Origin: Chitinophagales bacterium
Lineage (GTDB): Bacteria; Bacteroidota; Bacteroidia; Chitinophagales; UBA2359
Direction of reading: 5' to 3'
Assembly (NCBI GenBank): GCA_020631035.1
Contig: JAHDIA010000097.1
Location: forward strand, 1-12,702
DNA length: 12,702 nt
The notes under the pieces are model-generated. The model did not search any database and was not told the DNA's origin. It saw nothing but the letters and a program-made list of their open reading frames with translations. Of the stretch, positions 1 to 6,822 are shown one piece after another (the stretch's first letter is position 1; each line of letters starts with the position of its first letter). The translations under genes and the position numbers were made by a program.

Positions 1-8
1 TTCTACAT

Positions 9-262
9 AAAACGGGCGCAAAAAAATTTACGAATTTTCTTCACGAAACGGACCAACGCAACACCCAACATACCACCTACGCCCGATAGGAACGGTTACC
101 TAGCATTGAGCTGGGCGTTGTGAAGTAGGGAGTACCGAAGGCTGAGGGACGAAGACAAGGGACGACTTTACTGAACTGCTCAGCGAAATGCGTAGTAAAA
201 GTGGATAGCGGGGACTCGACTTGCAAACGAAGATTGAAACGTTCCGTGCAAAAATTAAAAGA
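9..262 (-). repeat. Composite intergenic repeat, copy A (diverged)
   Basis: This stretch downstream of the TonB receptor gene holds no convincing gene. Read on the minus strand it carries, in order, GGAACG (245-240), CGTTTGCA (229-222), CGCTATCC (210-203), CTATCGGGCGTA (89-78) and TTTGCGCCCGTTTT (22-9). The same words occur in the same order in copy B at 4556-4897; the last is identical over 14 bp to 4826-4839 and the fourth matches 11 of 12. Spacing differs between copies, so it is a diverged family member. It also has a small direct repeat, GGGACGA, twice near 148-175. The left limit may lie outside the window. Confidence 0.6.
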
Positions 263-273
263 AAATCTGTCCT

Positions 274-300
274 AAAAATGCGAGGCATCTTGAAGATGCC
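274..300 (-). terminator. Candidate terminator after the TonB receptor operon
   Basis: A near-perfect palindrome, GGCATCTT-g-AAGATGCC at 284-300, lies 15 bp beyond the receptor stop codon. On the minus strand it forms a 7-bp stem with a 3-nt loop, and an ATTTTT run follows a few bases later (279-274). Position and shape fit an intrinsic terminator of the sigma-fecR-receptor operon. The T-run is short and slightly separated from the stem, so it may instead belong to the neighbouring repeat. Confidence 0.5.
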
Positions 301-315
301 AGGCATTTGATAAAC

Positions 316-2973
316 TTACCAATACCACCGAATGGAGAGTTTTGGGGTACGACGCAAAAGGAGTTTGTCAAGACCTGTGATTTGAAACTGTTCTATTCCT
401 TCTTCCTCTTCTTCTTCCTCCTCACTTTCAATTTCATTTAAGAAAAAATGTTTGGATTCAATGTTTTCTCGATTGAGTACATTGAGTAGGGAAAAATCAC
501 ATTCTAAATTTATTTTATTTTTAAAAATGGGTGTTTTGTAAGAGATCCCCAAATCAAGACGTGCGTAATTGCCCAATAAATTATTGTTGATTTCGGAATA
601 ATCCAAGGTATAATAGGTTTCTTCCTCCTCCTCTCCATCTTCATATTCAATAGCAGTATATTCCACTATAGAAGTGGGTTGCGAAAAAGGCAATCCATTT
701 CGAAATTGATAGGTAATGGCAGCTTGCCATTTGCCCCAAACAAATTTATTGACAATGCTCAAATTGTGTCGATGGTCATTACTAGCTGGGAAACCTTCTT
801 CTTCAAGGTCTTCAAAATAAAACAAATTTTGACTCAAGGTGTAATTGACCCAAAATTTATAATGTGTCCAGTTTTTATTGATTAAAAAATCGATTCCTTG
901 CACAGAAGCTTCACCCTCTATTTCATTGTCCACTCCCACAAGACGTGTATTGGCCAGACTAGAAAGCCCTTCATTTTGATGTATATACGCTTCGACATCT
1001 ATCAACCAATTGTTCTTTTTGAATACCAGACCAGCAGCTATTTTTTTAGAATTCAGTACTTCATCGCCCTCTTCAAAACTCAGTTCCCATACATTGTTAC
1101 CAGCATTTAATCCCTGGTCATCTATATCTGCATATTGACTAATGAATTGATAGTAACTCCCTGCCGAAAATTTAAATTTAAGATCTTTCAAAAATGAATA
1201 TTGCAAACTCATTCTAGGAGCTAAAAACCATTTACCCAATTCATTGTAATATGTGTTTCTAAGACCCGCTTGTACAATAAACTTTTCTTTGTTCCAAGTG
1301 GCAGAGGTTGTCAGATTGTGAAAGTGCCCTGTATTTTGGTCATTATCATTAAAGCCTTCTCCGTATAAGAGCGTTTCATCAATAATCGAATTGACTTCTT
1401 TTTGTTCATATACATAGCCGAGATTGGCACTCAATTCTTTGTTCAATTGCCACTCATTGTTCACACCAATTTGTTGATCTTTGATGTCATTGTATGTATA
1501 CAGGTATTCATTTATACCCAATTCGTCTGTTTCATCATAAGAAGAGTCATGTTCATTTTTGTAGCTTGACAAAACATAATGAAGTTTTAAATTGTTGCTA
1601 GGATTCCATCTAAAATTGGCTTCAGAACTAAAAGCATAGGAGTCAAAACTGATTTCATCAAATGTTTCAATATCTTCACTTTGTAGTATCGAATTATACA
1701 AAAAATAATTGTGTGTTTTTAAAAAAGCACTCTTGATAAAAATATTGGGATTGGGCTTAAAAATCAACTTGGCATTTAAATCATAAAAGTTATGATTGGA
1801 ATCGGCTGAACGTTCGCCTTCTTCTATTTCCCCACTTTCTGTATCTATTCTAGCGGTTTGAAAAATTCGATCTAAATAGTTTGTTTGAGTTGGCGTACTG
1901 GTCACTCTATTGATGCTGTTCCGTCCCGACACGAGTAGAGACAATTTATTTTTAACAATGGGTACATTTAAATAGGTATGTGCTTGAATTGTATTTACCC
2001 CTATTCCTCCTTTAAAAGTATTGCTTACTTCATCGTCTAAATTGATGTCTACAATGCCTCCTATTGTACTGCCATATTGGGGATTGTAAGCGGCTTTGTG
2101 TACCTTAACTTTGTTGACGACATAGGGGTTAATGGCAGAAATCATTCCAAACAAATGCCCTGGTCCATAAAGGGTGGCATTTTCCCAAAGAATTAAATTT
2201 TGGTCAGGGGAAGAACCTCGAATATTCAATCTAGTCGCACTTTCATCTACACTGGTAATGCCTGGTAGATGTTGGACCATTTTGAGTATATCGTCTTCTA
2301 GGTTTCTATTGTTTTTAGAGAGTGTTTTATAATCTAAGTGTATGCTCCCATAGTCTTCGCCTTCGACTATCCCTCGCATCAAATAATCGGTGATGACCAA
2401 ATTGATGTCTAATAAATTCTCACTCAAAGTCATTTGTACATTTTGGGATGTTCCTGCTCCCCATTCTTGTACCATAAACGATTGATCTTTGTAGCCCAAG
2501 TACCGAAAATGTATGACTTGGTTTTTATGGGCTTCTATCTCCAATTCAAAATACCCATTTTCGTCTGACTGTGTTCCGAGTCTTTGTCCCTCTGCATAAA
2601 TATTGGCATAAGGCAGCGGACTATTGTCTGAGGCACTTTGCAAATAGCCTTTTATTTGATACTTTTTAGGAGGTGGCAAAACAATGAGGACCGTCTCTTT
2701 TTCTATTTCAAATTCGTAGGGCGTTTCGTACAAAAGTTGGGTTAGACAGTCCGTGCCTTCTTCTAAATTCAACTTTCCTGTATAAGTATAATTTGCTACA
2801 CTTTTTGCATCAAAATTAAAGGTCCAATTGCTCTGTTTTTCTATTTTTTGAAACACCTTGCTCAGTGGCTCTTCCTCAAAAGTTAAATTTTGAGCCAATA
2901 AGTTATAATTCAAAATTACAAGACCTACTAAAACCAATAGATATTTCAATTGCATTTTACTTTTTAATCTCAA
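316..2973 (-). CDS. TonB-dependent outer-membrane receptor with STN signalling domain (FecA-like)
   Basis: Outer-membrane active transporter of 885 residues. Residues 1-27 form a signal peptide ending LLA|Q. An STN domain (about 30-98) is the periplasmic part that contacts a FecR anti-sigma factor in this family. A carboxypeptidase-D-regulatory-like beta-sandwich follows (about 106-185), then the plug (about 205-312, with NLEDDILKMVQHLPGI and IRGSSPDQ), then a beta-barrel ending in aromatic IRWYW. ATG at 2973 overlaps the end of fecR by 17 bp; the ATG at 2955 (MQLKYLL) lies one base after the fecR stop, gives an equally good signal peptide and is my preferred start. No SusD gene follows, so this is a FecA-type rather than SusC/SusD receptor. 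Substrate is unknown: siderophore, haem-like compound or oligosaccharide are all open. Odd feature: runs of eight and five glutamates in the last quarter of the barrel. Confidence 0.93.
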   Translation of the reverse strand: MRLKSKMQLKYLLVLVGLVILNYNLLAQNLTFEEEPLSKVFQKIEKQSNWTFNFDAKSVANYTYTGKLNLEEGTDCLTQLLYETPYEFEIEKETVLIVLPPPKKYQIKGYLQSASDNSPLPYANIYAEGQRLGTQSDENGYFELEIEAHKNQVIHFRYLGYKDQSFMVQEWGAGTSQNVQMTLSENLLDINLVITDYLMRGIVEGEDYGSIHLDYKTLSKNNRNLEDDILKMVQHLPGITSVDESATRLNIRGSSPDQNLILWENATLYGPGHLFGMISAINPYVVNKVKVHKAAYNPQYGSTIGGIVDINLDDEVSNTFKGGIGVNTIQAHTYLNVPIVKNKLSLLVSGRNSINRVTSTPTQTNYLDRIFQTARIDTESGEIEEGERSADSNHNFYDLNAKLIFKPNPNIFIKSAFLKTHNYFLYNSILQSEDIETFDEISFDSYAFSSEANFRWNPSNNLKLHYVLSSYKNEHDSSYDETDELGINEYLYTYNDIKDQQIGVNNEWQLNKELSANLGYVYEQKEVNSIIDETLLYGEGFNDNDQNTGHFHNLTTSATWNKEKFIVQAGLRNTYYNELGKWFLAPRMSLQYSFLKDLKFKFSAGSYYQFISQYADIDDQGLNAGNNVWELSFEEGDEVLNSKKIAAGLVFKKNNWLIDVEAYIHQNEGLSSLANTRLVGVDNEIEGEASVQGIDFLINKNWTHYKFWVNYTLSQNLFYFEDLEEEGFPASNDHRHNLSIVNKFVWGKWQAAITYQFRNGLPFSQPTSIVEYTAIEYEDGEEEEETYYTLDYSEINNNLLGNYARLDLGISYKTPIFKNKINLECDFSLLNVLNRENIESKHFFLNEIESEEEEEEEEGIEQFQITGLDKLLLRRTPKLSIRWYW

Positions 2974-3964
2974 TTGTCTTTTTATCCTCGCTAATTTGAT
3001 AAGTCAAGCCCATTGGTTTGCAAACTTGTTTGAGTGCCTCTTCAAGTGATTCGTGGGTAAAGGAACCTGTAAAACGTTTGGCAAGCCCTGGAGCATTTAT
3101 TCCAACTGCGTATTGTCGTCCCAATTCCTCCAATACTGTATTGACATCCTCTTCATAAAACTTAGAAGTCCCCTGCGTCCAAGTTGCTTGTTGATGATTG
3201 ATTTTGCCTTCTTCACGCATTTTGCCATTGACAATATTAATCGATTCTCCAGGCGTCAAAATTGCTTCGCTTTTTGCATTGCTTACTTTGACTTTTCCTT
3301 CGTAGCATTCGACATATAAATTTTTGCCCCACTCTCTTACATTGAACTCTGTTCCCAATACTTCTACCACTCCATTGTCCGTCATTACCTTGAATGGGCT
3401 ACTGCCTTTTTGAACAGAAAATACAGCTTCCCCTTCCAATTTAACCGTTCTATTGCTCGCAAAGTTTTTGCTATAGCTCAAACTTGAAGCTGCATTGAGG
3501 ATCACTGAGGATTTATCTGGAAAAGTATGGGTTTGGGTTTGTGCCAAAGCAGACTCCACACTGACCGTTCTGGGCAAAAACCAAAACAAGGCACCAGCAA
3601 TGAGGAATAGTGTTGCGGCGATTCCAACTAAACTCAACCAATTTCGACGACTTGGTGCCTCCTCAATAGAGCGTACTTTAGCTGTCGTTCGACTGGGTGT
3701 TTCTTCAATAGAGCGAACTTTGCTTGGTGTATGTTTAGACTCGTTCACTTGCTTACCGCTATCCATAGCAATCCCTTTCGACTTATTTCGGTTTCTTTGC
3801 TGAAGTCGTTTAAAAGCGGCATCTTTGTCATAAGTGGGCAAGCTTAATTTATTTGTTGCCTCAATTATTTTTGTCAGCTCATCCCATTCTCCCGATGCTT
3901 TCATAGCAGCAATTTCTTCGGGTGTCAAGTCTCCAGCCAACCAACGGGCATAAAGTGTATCCAT
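2957..3964 (-). CDS. FecR-family anti-sigma factor
   Basis: Inner-membrane regulator that holds the upstream ECF sigma factor and receives the signal from the receptor STN domain. I start it at 3964 (MDTLYARWLAGDLTPEE), a typical FecR N-terminus, giving 335 residues; an in-frame ATG at 4018 would add 18 residues of non-family sequence. Order: cytoplasmic anti-sigma segment (1-60), a polar linker, one membrane helix (about 109-130, ending FWFLP), the periplasmic FecR domain (about 148-240, with FPDKSSVILNAASSLSY and VLGTEFNVR), and a C-terminal DUF4974/STN-like domain (about 265-335). The linker contains an 11-residue motif, KVRSIEExPSR, twice. The stop is followed after one base by the preferred receptor ATG, which suggests translational coupling. 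Family role is well established; the actual signal is unknown. Confidence 0.93.
   Translation of the reverse strand: MDTLYARWLAGDLTPEEIAAMKASGEWDELTKIIEATNKLSLPTYDKDAAFKRLQQRNRNKSKGIAMDSGKQVNESKHTPSKVRSIEETPSRTTAKVRSIEEAPSRRNWLSLVGIAATLFLIAGALFWFLPRTVSVESALAQTQTHTFPDKSSVILNAASSLSYSKNFASNRTVKLEGEAVFSVQKGSSPFKVMTDNGVVEVLGTEFNVREWGKNLYVECYEGKVKVSNAKSEAILTPGESINIVNGKMREEGKINHQQATWTQGTSKFYEEDVNTVLEELGRQYAVGINAPGLAKRFTGSFTHESLEEALKQVCKPMGLTYQISEDKKTIEIKK
3647..3721 (-). repeat. In-gene direct repeat in the FecR linker
   Basis: The motif KVRSIEE[TA]PSR is encoded twice, at 3721-3689 and 3679-3647, 42 bp apart. The CAATAGAGCG core is identical at DNA level in both copies. It lies in the cytoplasmic linker between the sigma-binding segment and the membrane helix and probably arose by a short tandem duplication. 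Confidence 0.8.
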
Positions 3965-4030
3965 TTTTATTGTAATTTTTCGTCGATAATATAGCTGTTT
4001 GATTATAAAACAATCCAAATTGGATTTACC

Positions 4031-4534
4031 CTACACTCTTTTGTGAATTTTTCTCAATTCTTGCAAAGCTTTGTGCATTCGTTTCTCCACTGCTTTGACA
4101 CTGATGTTCAATTCTTCGGCTATTTCTCGGTATTTTTTCTTGTCAATTCGATTCATCAAAAAAACCACTCTTTGATCTTCGGGCAAACTGGAAATGGCGT
4201 TTTCCAATCGCTCTTTGAATTCCTTCTCTTCCATTATATATTGCGGAGAAGCTTCGTCACGATCAATGTGTCCTTTTTGTTCAAATTTTAACACCACCTT
4301 TTGATGACTCACTTGATTTAGAAACATGTTGTTCGCAATGGTAAACAAATAGGATTTGGCTTTTGCTCTTGGTACCTTGGCACAATTTTCCCACAATTTG
4401 GCAAAGGCATCCTGTACAATGTCTTCGGACATTGCCAATTTACCAGATTTGTAGTAAATAAAATTTCTCACATTTTCGGCATATTCAAAAAATACTGACT
4501 GGTATATTTCCTCTTTGCAAACATTATCTTCCAT
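4031..4534 (-). CDS. ECF-family RNA polymerase sigma factor (FecI-like)
   Basis: A 167-residue sigma-70 factor of the extracytoplasmic-function class. Sigma region 2 spans about residues 14-78 (core-binding and -10 recognition; SEDIVQDAFAKLWEN, then KSYLFTIANNMFLNQV). Region 4 spans about 110-163 with a helix-turn-helix (YREIAEELNISVKAVEKRM) for -35 recognition. Regions 1 and 3 are absent, and the length is normal for the class. It is the first gene of a sigma-fecR-receptor operon: fecR begins 66 bp after its stop, or 12 bp if the upstream ATG of fecR is used. By family precedent it is released by FecR when the receptor is occupied and then drives the receptor operon. The upstream side runs into repeat copy B, and I see no clear Bacteroidota -33/-7 promoter there. 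Confidence 0.93.
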   Translation of the reverse strand: MEDNVCKEEIYQSVFFEYAENVRNFIYYKSGKLAMSEDIVQDAFAKLWENCAKVPRAKAKSYLFTIANNMFLNQVSHQKVVLKFEQKGHIDRDEASPQYIMEEKEFKERLENAISSLPEDQRVVFLMNRIDKKKYREIAEELNISVKAVEKRMHKALQELRKIHKRV

Positions 4535-4642
4535 AAAAATTGATTTCTTTTATCTTTTGGAACGGAATGTTGGGGACTCCGTTTGCATGGTGTCTCCCGA
4601 AATGTCGGACCACCGCTATTCGCTGCTATGGTGGTTCTTCCA

Positions 4643-4662
4643 AGACAAGGCATGCCTTGTCT
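4643..4662. repeat. Perfect 20-bp palindrome
   Basis: AGACAAGGCATGCCTTGTCT equals its own reverse complement over 20 bp. It is followed by CTAC, recalling the GTAGAGAC...GTCTCTAC palindromes common between genes in this phylum. It occupies the position that the imperfect 28-bp palindrome at 6700-6727 holds in copy C. Confidence 0.85.
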
Positions 4663-4769
4663 CTACATTCCTACCATATCCGCTGCTATCAGGCGTAATT
4701 TTGGTTCTTTTTGTCCTTCGTTGGTTCTTTTTTCTATCCGCTTCACGCCTTGCTTTGGGTTTTGTGGTT

Positions 4770-4791
4770 GGGCAGACACATAGGTCTGCCC
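4770..4791. repeat. GGGCAGAC/GTCTGCCC hairpin
   Basis: Eight-base perfect inverted arms, GGGCAGAC (4770-4777) and GTCTGCCC (4784-4791), flank a 6-nt loop. I recall similar GGGCAGAC...GTCTGCCC repeats as dispersed elements in Bacteroidota intergenic DNA. It is part of copy B. Confidence 0.75.
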
Positions 4792-4800
4792 GTACGTGGT

Positions 4801-4875
4801 TTTGCGCCTGTTTTGGGTTCGGGCATTTGCGCCCGTTTTGGGTTCGGGCATTTGCGCCCGTTTTGGGTTCGGGCA
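4801..4875. repeat. Three tandem 25-bp repeat units
   Basis: The unit starts TTTGCGCCCGTTTTGGG and ends TTCGGGCA, and occurs exactly three times head to tail (4801-4825, 4826-4850, 4851-4875). The last two are identical; the first differs by one base (T for C at unit position 9). The GC content is well above that of the flanking genes. On the minus strand it lies just downstream of the alpha-galactosidase stop. Confidence 0.95.
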
Positions 4876-4882
4876 CCCACAA

Positions 4883-4897
4883 TCCCGATTCTCGGGA
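4883..4897 (-). terminator. Hairpin directly after the alpha-galactosidase stop
   Basis: TCCCGA-TTC-TCGGGA abuts the stop codon of the alpha-galactosidase gene (4900-4898). It could end or protect that transcript. No T-run follows on the minus strand, so it is a weak intrinsic terminator at best. A related hairpin, TCCCGAT-TTT-ATCGGGA, sits in copy C at 6658-6674, so it may simply belong to the repeat. Confidence 0.35.
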
Positions 4898-6058
4898 CTA
4901 CGGGTTTTGTAATCGAACGAACAATACGGCATGGCTGGGCAATTCGTATTGGTATGATTCACTTGATTTTCCAATGTCTTGGTGTTTCCACAAATCTCGA
5001 ACGGTATATTCTTTTTTCAAATTCAATTCTTTTTGCCAATTAAAATTGATGTCCATTTTTTCTTCGCTTCGATTCAACAAACATACTGCCCATTCGTCAT
5101 TTTCTAATGGTTTGATCCACACTTCAAAATCTTTTTTGTCTTTGTATTTATAACCTTGCTTTCCCAATGGGTCTTGGTCAATGGCAATGGCTTCTTTGTT
5201 GGTCAATACTTCAATGACATCTTTGGGCATATTGCGCAAATCATTACCCGCAATAAGCGGGGCGGCCAAAATACACCACAATGAAAAATGGGCTTTGTTT
5301 TCATCATCGGTAAGGTCGCCATTGCCTACTTCGAGCATATCGGGGTCATTCCAGGCATCGGGACCAGCGTACTTTTCCAATCCAACTTGTTTGTCCAATA
5401 TTTTGAGGACACTCAAACGGAAAAAGCCTCCACAGTCAAAGCAGGCTTTGATATCAGGGGTTGTACGCCAGAGGTGTCCAATTTCACCTCCCCATTTCCA
5501 AGGTTTGCCCCATCCCCAGTTGCAAATGCTAAATACAATGGGTCGGTCAAGCTTTGCCAATTCGGCTGCCATGACAGGATATAGTTTTTTTGCTTTATGT
5601 AATCCGTGGTGACACCAATCGTATTTGAGGTAATCGACTCCCCATTCTTGGTAGGTTTCAGCATCAATTTTTTCGTAGCCCAATCCTCCTGGTCTTTCTT
5701 CGCAAGTGAGGCGTCCAGCATCGGAATAGAGTCCAAATTTGAGTCCTTTGGAATGTACATAGTCTGCTAGAGCTTTAATGCCATTGGGAAAACGGTCGGG
5801 ATCTGCAACAATTTTTCCATTTTCGTCTCGGTCAATTTGCCAACAATCGTCTATATTGATGTATTCATATCCTGCATCTGCCATTCCTGACTCGACCATT
5901 GCATCCGCCATTTCTTTTATCATATCCTCATTGACATCACAGGCAAAATAATTCCAACTGTTCCAGCCCATTGGTGGGGTTGGTGCCACATTGGTCTTTT
6001 TTTGAGCCAGCAAATTGCTTCCCAAAAGAAACAAAATCAGCATCAGTTTCCATTTCAT
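4898..6058 (-). CDS. Secreted alpha-galactosidase, glycoside hydrolase family 27
   Basis: Retaining exo-glycosidase that removes terminal alpha-linked galactose from oligo- or polysaccharides. It has 386 residues. A signal peptide ends LLA|Q at residue 18, so it acts outside the cytoplasm. The (beta/alpha)8 catalytic domain starts at TPPMGWNSWNYFACDVNE (27-44), the GH27 signature. Substrate-binding IDDCW is at 69-73. D147 in YLKYDWC is the expected nucleophile, and D202 in WRTTPDI, with R198, the expected acid/base by comparison with human alpha-galactosidase A. GPDAWNDPDMLEVGN (232-246) and AIDQDPLGKQG (292-302) are further family blocks. A short beta-sandwich closes the protein (about 303-386). 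GH27 also includes alpha-N-acetylgalactosaminidases and beta-L-arabinopyranosidases, so the exact sugar is not certain. It is the second gene of an operon with the lipoprotein at 6063-6548 (4-bp gap). Confidence 0.95.
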   Translation of the reverse strand: MKWKLMLILFLLGSNLLAQKKTNVAPTPPMGWNSWNYFACDVNEDMIKEMADAMVESGMADAGYEYINIDDCWQIDRDENGKIVADPDRFPNGIKALADYVHSKGLKFGLYSDAGRLTCEERPGGLGYEKIDAETYQEWGVDYLKYDWCHHGLHKAKKLYPVMAAELAKLDRPIVFSICNWGWGKPWKWGGEIGHLWRTTPDIKACFDCGGFFRLSVLKILDKQVGLEKYAGPDAWNDPDMLEVGNGDLTDDENKAHFSLWCILAAPLIAGNDLRNMPKDVIEVLTNKEAIAIDQDPLGKQGYKYKDKKDFEVWIKPLENDEWAVCLLNRSEEKMDINFNWQKELNLKKEYTVRDLWKHQDIGKSSESYQYELPSHAVLFVRLQNP

Positions 6059-6062
6059 AAGT

Positions 6063-6548
6063 TTATTGGTTTTTGCTCATTTCTAATTGATAGCTAAAAT
6101 ACTGCCCAATTGTGTCTGTTTCAAAAAAAAGGCTAATTTCTTCTGCATCTTTGTAAGCATCGCTTGTTCCGTCTCCAAAAGTGAGGCGGTATTCTTGCCC
6201 ATCTATGTGTAATAAAAAAGCCTTGGCATTGGTAAAGCCTCCTACATTGGTTTCGGACAATTCCCAAGTAAAATCTGTTGCTTCGTACAATTCATTTTTC
6301 AGGCTAAATTCGTAGCTCCCTTTCTCATTTTCATCAAATGTAAACCAGCCAATATCGGTTTCGGTAAAGCTAGAATCTTGTTGAATGCCCAATTCCATTC
6401 TTTCTCCATAACCTATATAAGCTTGTTCAATGGTCCAATTTCCTTGTAAGGATTTGGATGCTTTTTTGAATTTTCGTTTTTTACAGGCGGTTCCCATTGT
6501 TGCCAAGCACAAAAACAATAGTAGCAGTTTGGTTTTCATTGTTGCCAT
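6063..6548 (-). CDS. Small lipoprotein of unknown function, lipocalin-like in appearance
   Basis: 161 residues from ATG at 6548; an internal ATG at 6539 (MKTKLLLL) gives 158 residues with a cleaner signal peptide and may be the real start. The hydrophobic segment ends in TMGTAC, a relaxed lipobox with lipidated Cys22, followed by a very basic KKRKFKK stretch. The mature part, starting LQGNWTIEQAYIGYG, alternates short beta strands with acidic turns, like the small lipocalin-like lipoproteins common in this phylum; this is a resemblance, not a firm family assignment. It lies 4 bp upstream of the alpha-galactosidase and is surely cotranscribed, which hints at a role with that enzyme at the cell envelope. 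A weak -7-like TATCTTTA (consensus TAnnTTTG) is on the minus strand at 6574-6567, 18 bp before the ATG, but the -33 box is poor. Confidence 0.75.
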   Translation of the reverse strand: MATMKTKLLLLFLCLATMGTACKKRKFKKASKSLQGNWTIEQAYIGYGERMELGIQQDSSFTETDIGWFTFDENEKGSYEFSLKNELYEATDFTWELSETNVGGFTNAKAFLLHIDGQEYRLTFGDGTSDAYKDAEEISLFFETDTIGQYFSYQLEMSKNQ

Positions 6549-6657
6549 TTGAATGAAACGATGGGGTAAAGATAAGAATTAAGTGTTAGCAAGGCGTGTA
6601 GCGGATGGATATAAGAAACGATGAGAGAAAAAGAGATGCGATAATTACGCCTGATAG

Positions 6658-6674
6658 TCCCGATTTTATCGGGA
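6658..6674. repeat. TCCCGAT/ATCGGGA hairpin
   Basis: Perfect 7-bp arms around a TTT loop. It abuts the left arm of the larger nested palindrome. On the plus strand it is not followed by a T-run. Confidence 0.7.
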
Positions 6675-6768
6675 TGGCGGCATTTTTCAAGCGGGTATGG
6701 TAGAGACGTTGCATGCGACATCTGTACTTGCGTGGCAGTGTATTGAAATATGTCTCCAATGCCGCCAT
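6674..6768. repeat. 95-bp nested palindrome with 11-bp perfect terminal inverted repeats
   Basis: ATGGCGGCATT (6674-6684) and AATGCCGCCAT (6758-6768) are perfect inverted repeats. Inside them, TTTCAA (6685-6690) and TTGAAA (6743-6748) are also inverted. Near the middle lies an imperfect 28-bp palindrome centred on GCATGC (6700-6727; 11 of 14 positions pair as Watson-Crick, plus one G-T). The layout resembles a non-coding miniature mobile element or REP-type element; no transposase is present in the window. Confidence 0.75.
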
Positions 6769-6822
6769 AGAAGCGGATAGCAGGGAGAAATGAAAGTTTG
6801 AAAAATCAGCGTTCCGTTCAAA

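Larger units (their letters stand above)
4556..4897 (+). repeat. Composite intergenic repeat, copy B
   Basis: This fills the 363-bp gap between the sigma factor and the alpha-galactosidase; there is no supported gene in it. Ordered elements: GGAACG (4559), CGTTTGCA (4580), GCTATTCGCTGCTATGGTGG (4615-4634), a perfect palindrome (4643-4662), CTATCAGGCGTAATT (4686-4700), ATCCGCTTCACGCCTTGCT (4736-4754), a GGGCAGAC/GTCTGCCC hairpin (4770-4791), three 25-bp tandem units (4801-4875) and a TCCCGA-TTC-TCGGGA hairpin (4883-4897). The third, fifth and sixth elements recur in copy C at 17/20, 15/15 and 18/19 identity, in the opposite orientation. Open reading frames here in several frames are translations of the repeat. 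Confidence 0.8.
6588..6822 (-). repeat. Composite intergenic repeat, copy C
   Basis: Read on the minus strand it runs GGAACG (6815-6810), GCTATCCGCTTCTATGGCGG (6781-6762), a nested palindrome (6768-6674), a TCCCGAT/ATCGGGA hairpin (6674-6658), CTATCAGGCGTAATT (6657-6643) and ATCCGCTACACGCCTTGCT (6606-6588). It is the counterpart of copy B in opposite orientation. Together the two copies form inverted repeats around the alpha-galactosidase/lipoprotein operon. Two small reading frames in it encode only repeat sequence. Confidence 0.8.

Noticed and set aside
100..306. 68-residue minus-strand reading frame downstream of the TonB receptor
   Set aside because: It is made of the composite repeat and the terminator-like hairpin, with no recognisable domain or start context.
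316..2973. SusC-type receptor of a polysaccharide utilisation locus
   Set aside because: It has an STN domain, sits with fecI/fecR-like genes and has no SusD gene in the 315 bp that follow in the window; FecA-like fits better.
3965..4018. Longer start of the FecR protein at 4018
   Set aside because: The extra 18 residues do not look like FecR, whereas MDTLYARWLAGDLTPEE from 3964 is a typical family N-terminus.
4801..4875. Possible CRISPR array
   Set aside because: The units are directly adjacent with no spacers, only three copies, and no cas gene is present.
4468..5153. Several overlapping reading frames on both strands between the sigma factor and the alpha-galactosidase
   Set aside because: They translate palindromes and the 25-bp tandem repeat (recurring PEPKTGANARTQN-like peptides) or are shadows of the flanking genes.
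5413..5760. 115-residue reading frame inside the alpha-galactosidase gene on the same strand
   Set aside because: It is an out-of-frame shadow; the GH27 frame is intact and carries all catalytic motifs.
6536..6768. Two 60-61-residue minus-strand reading frames upstream of the lipoprotein
   Set aside because: They lie wholly in repeat copy C and have no protein-like features.
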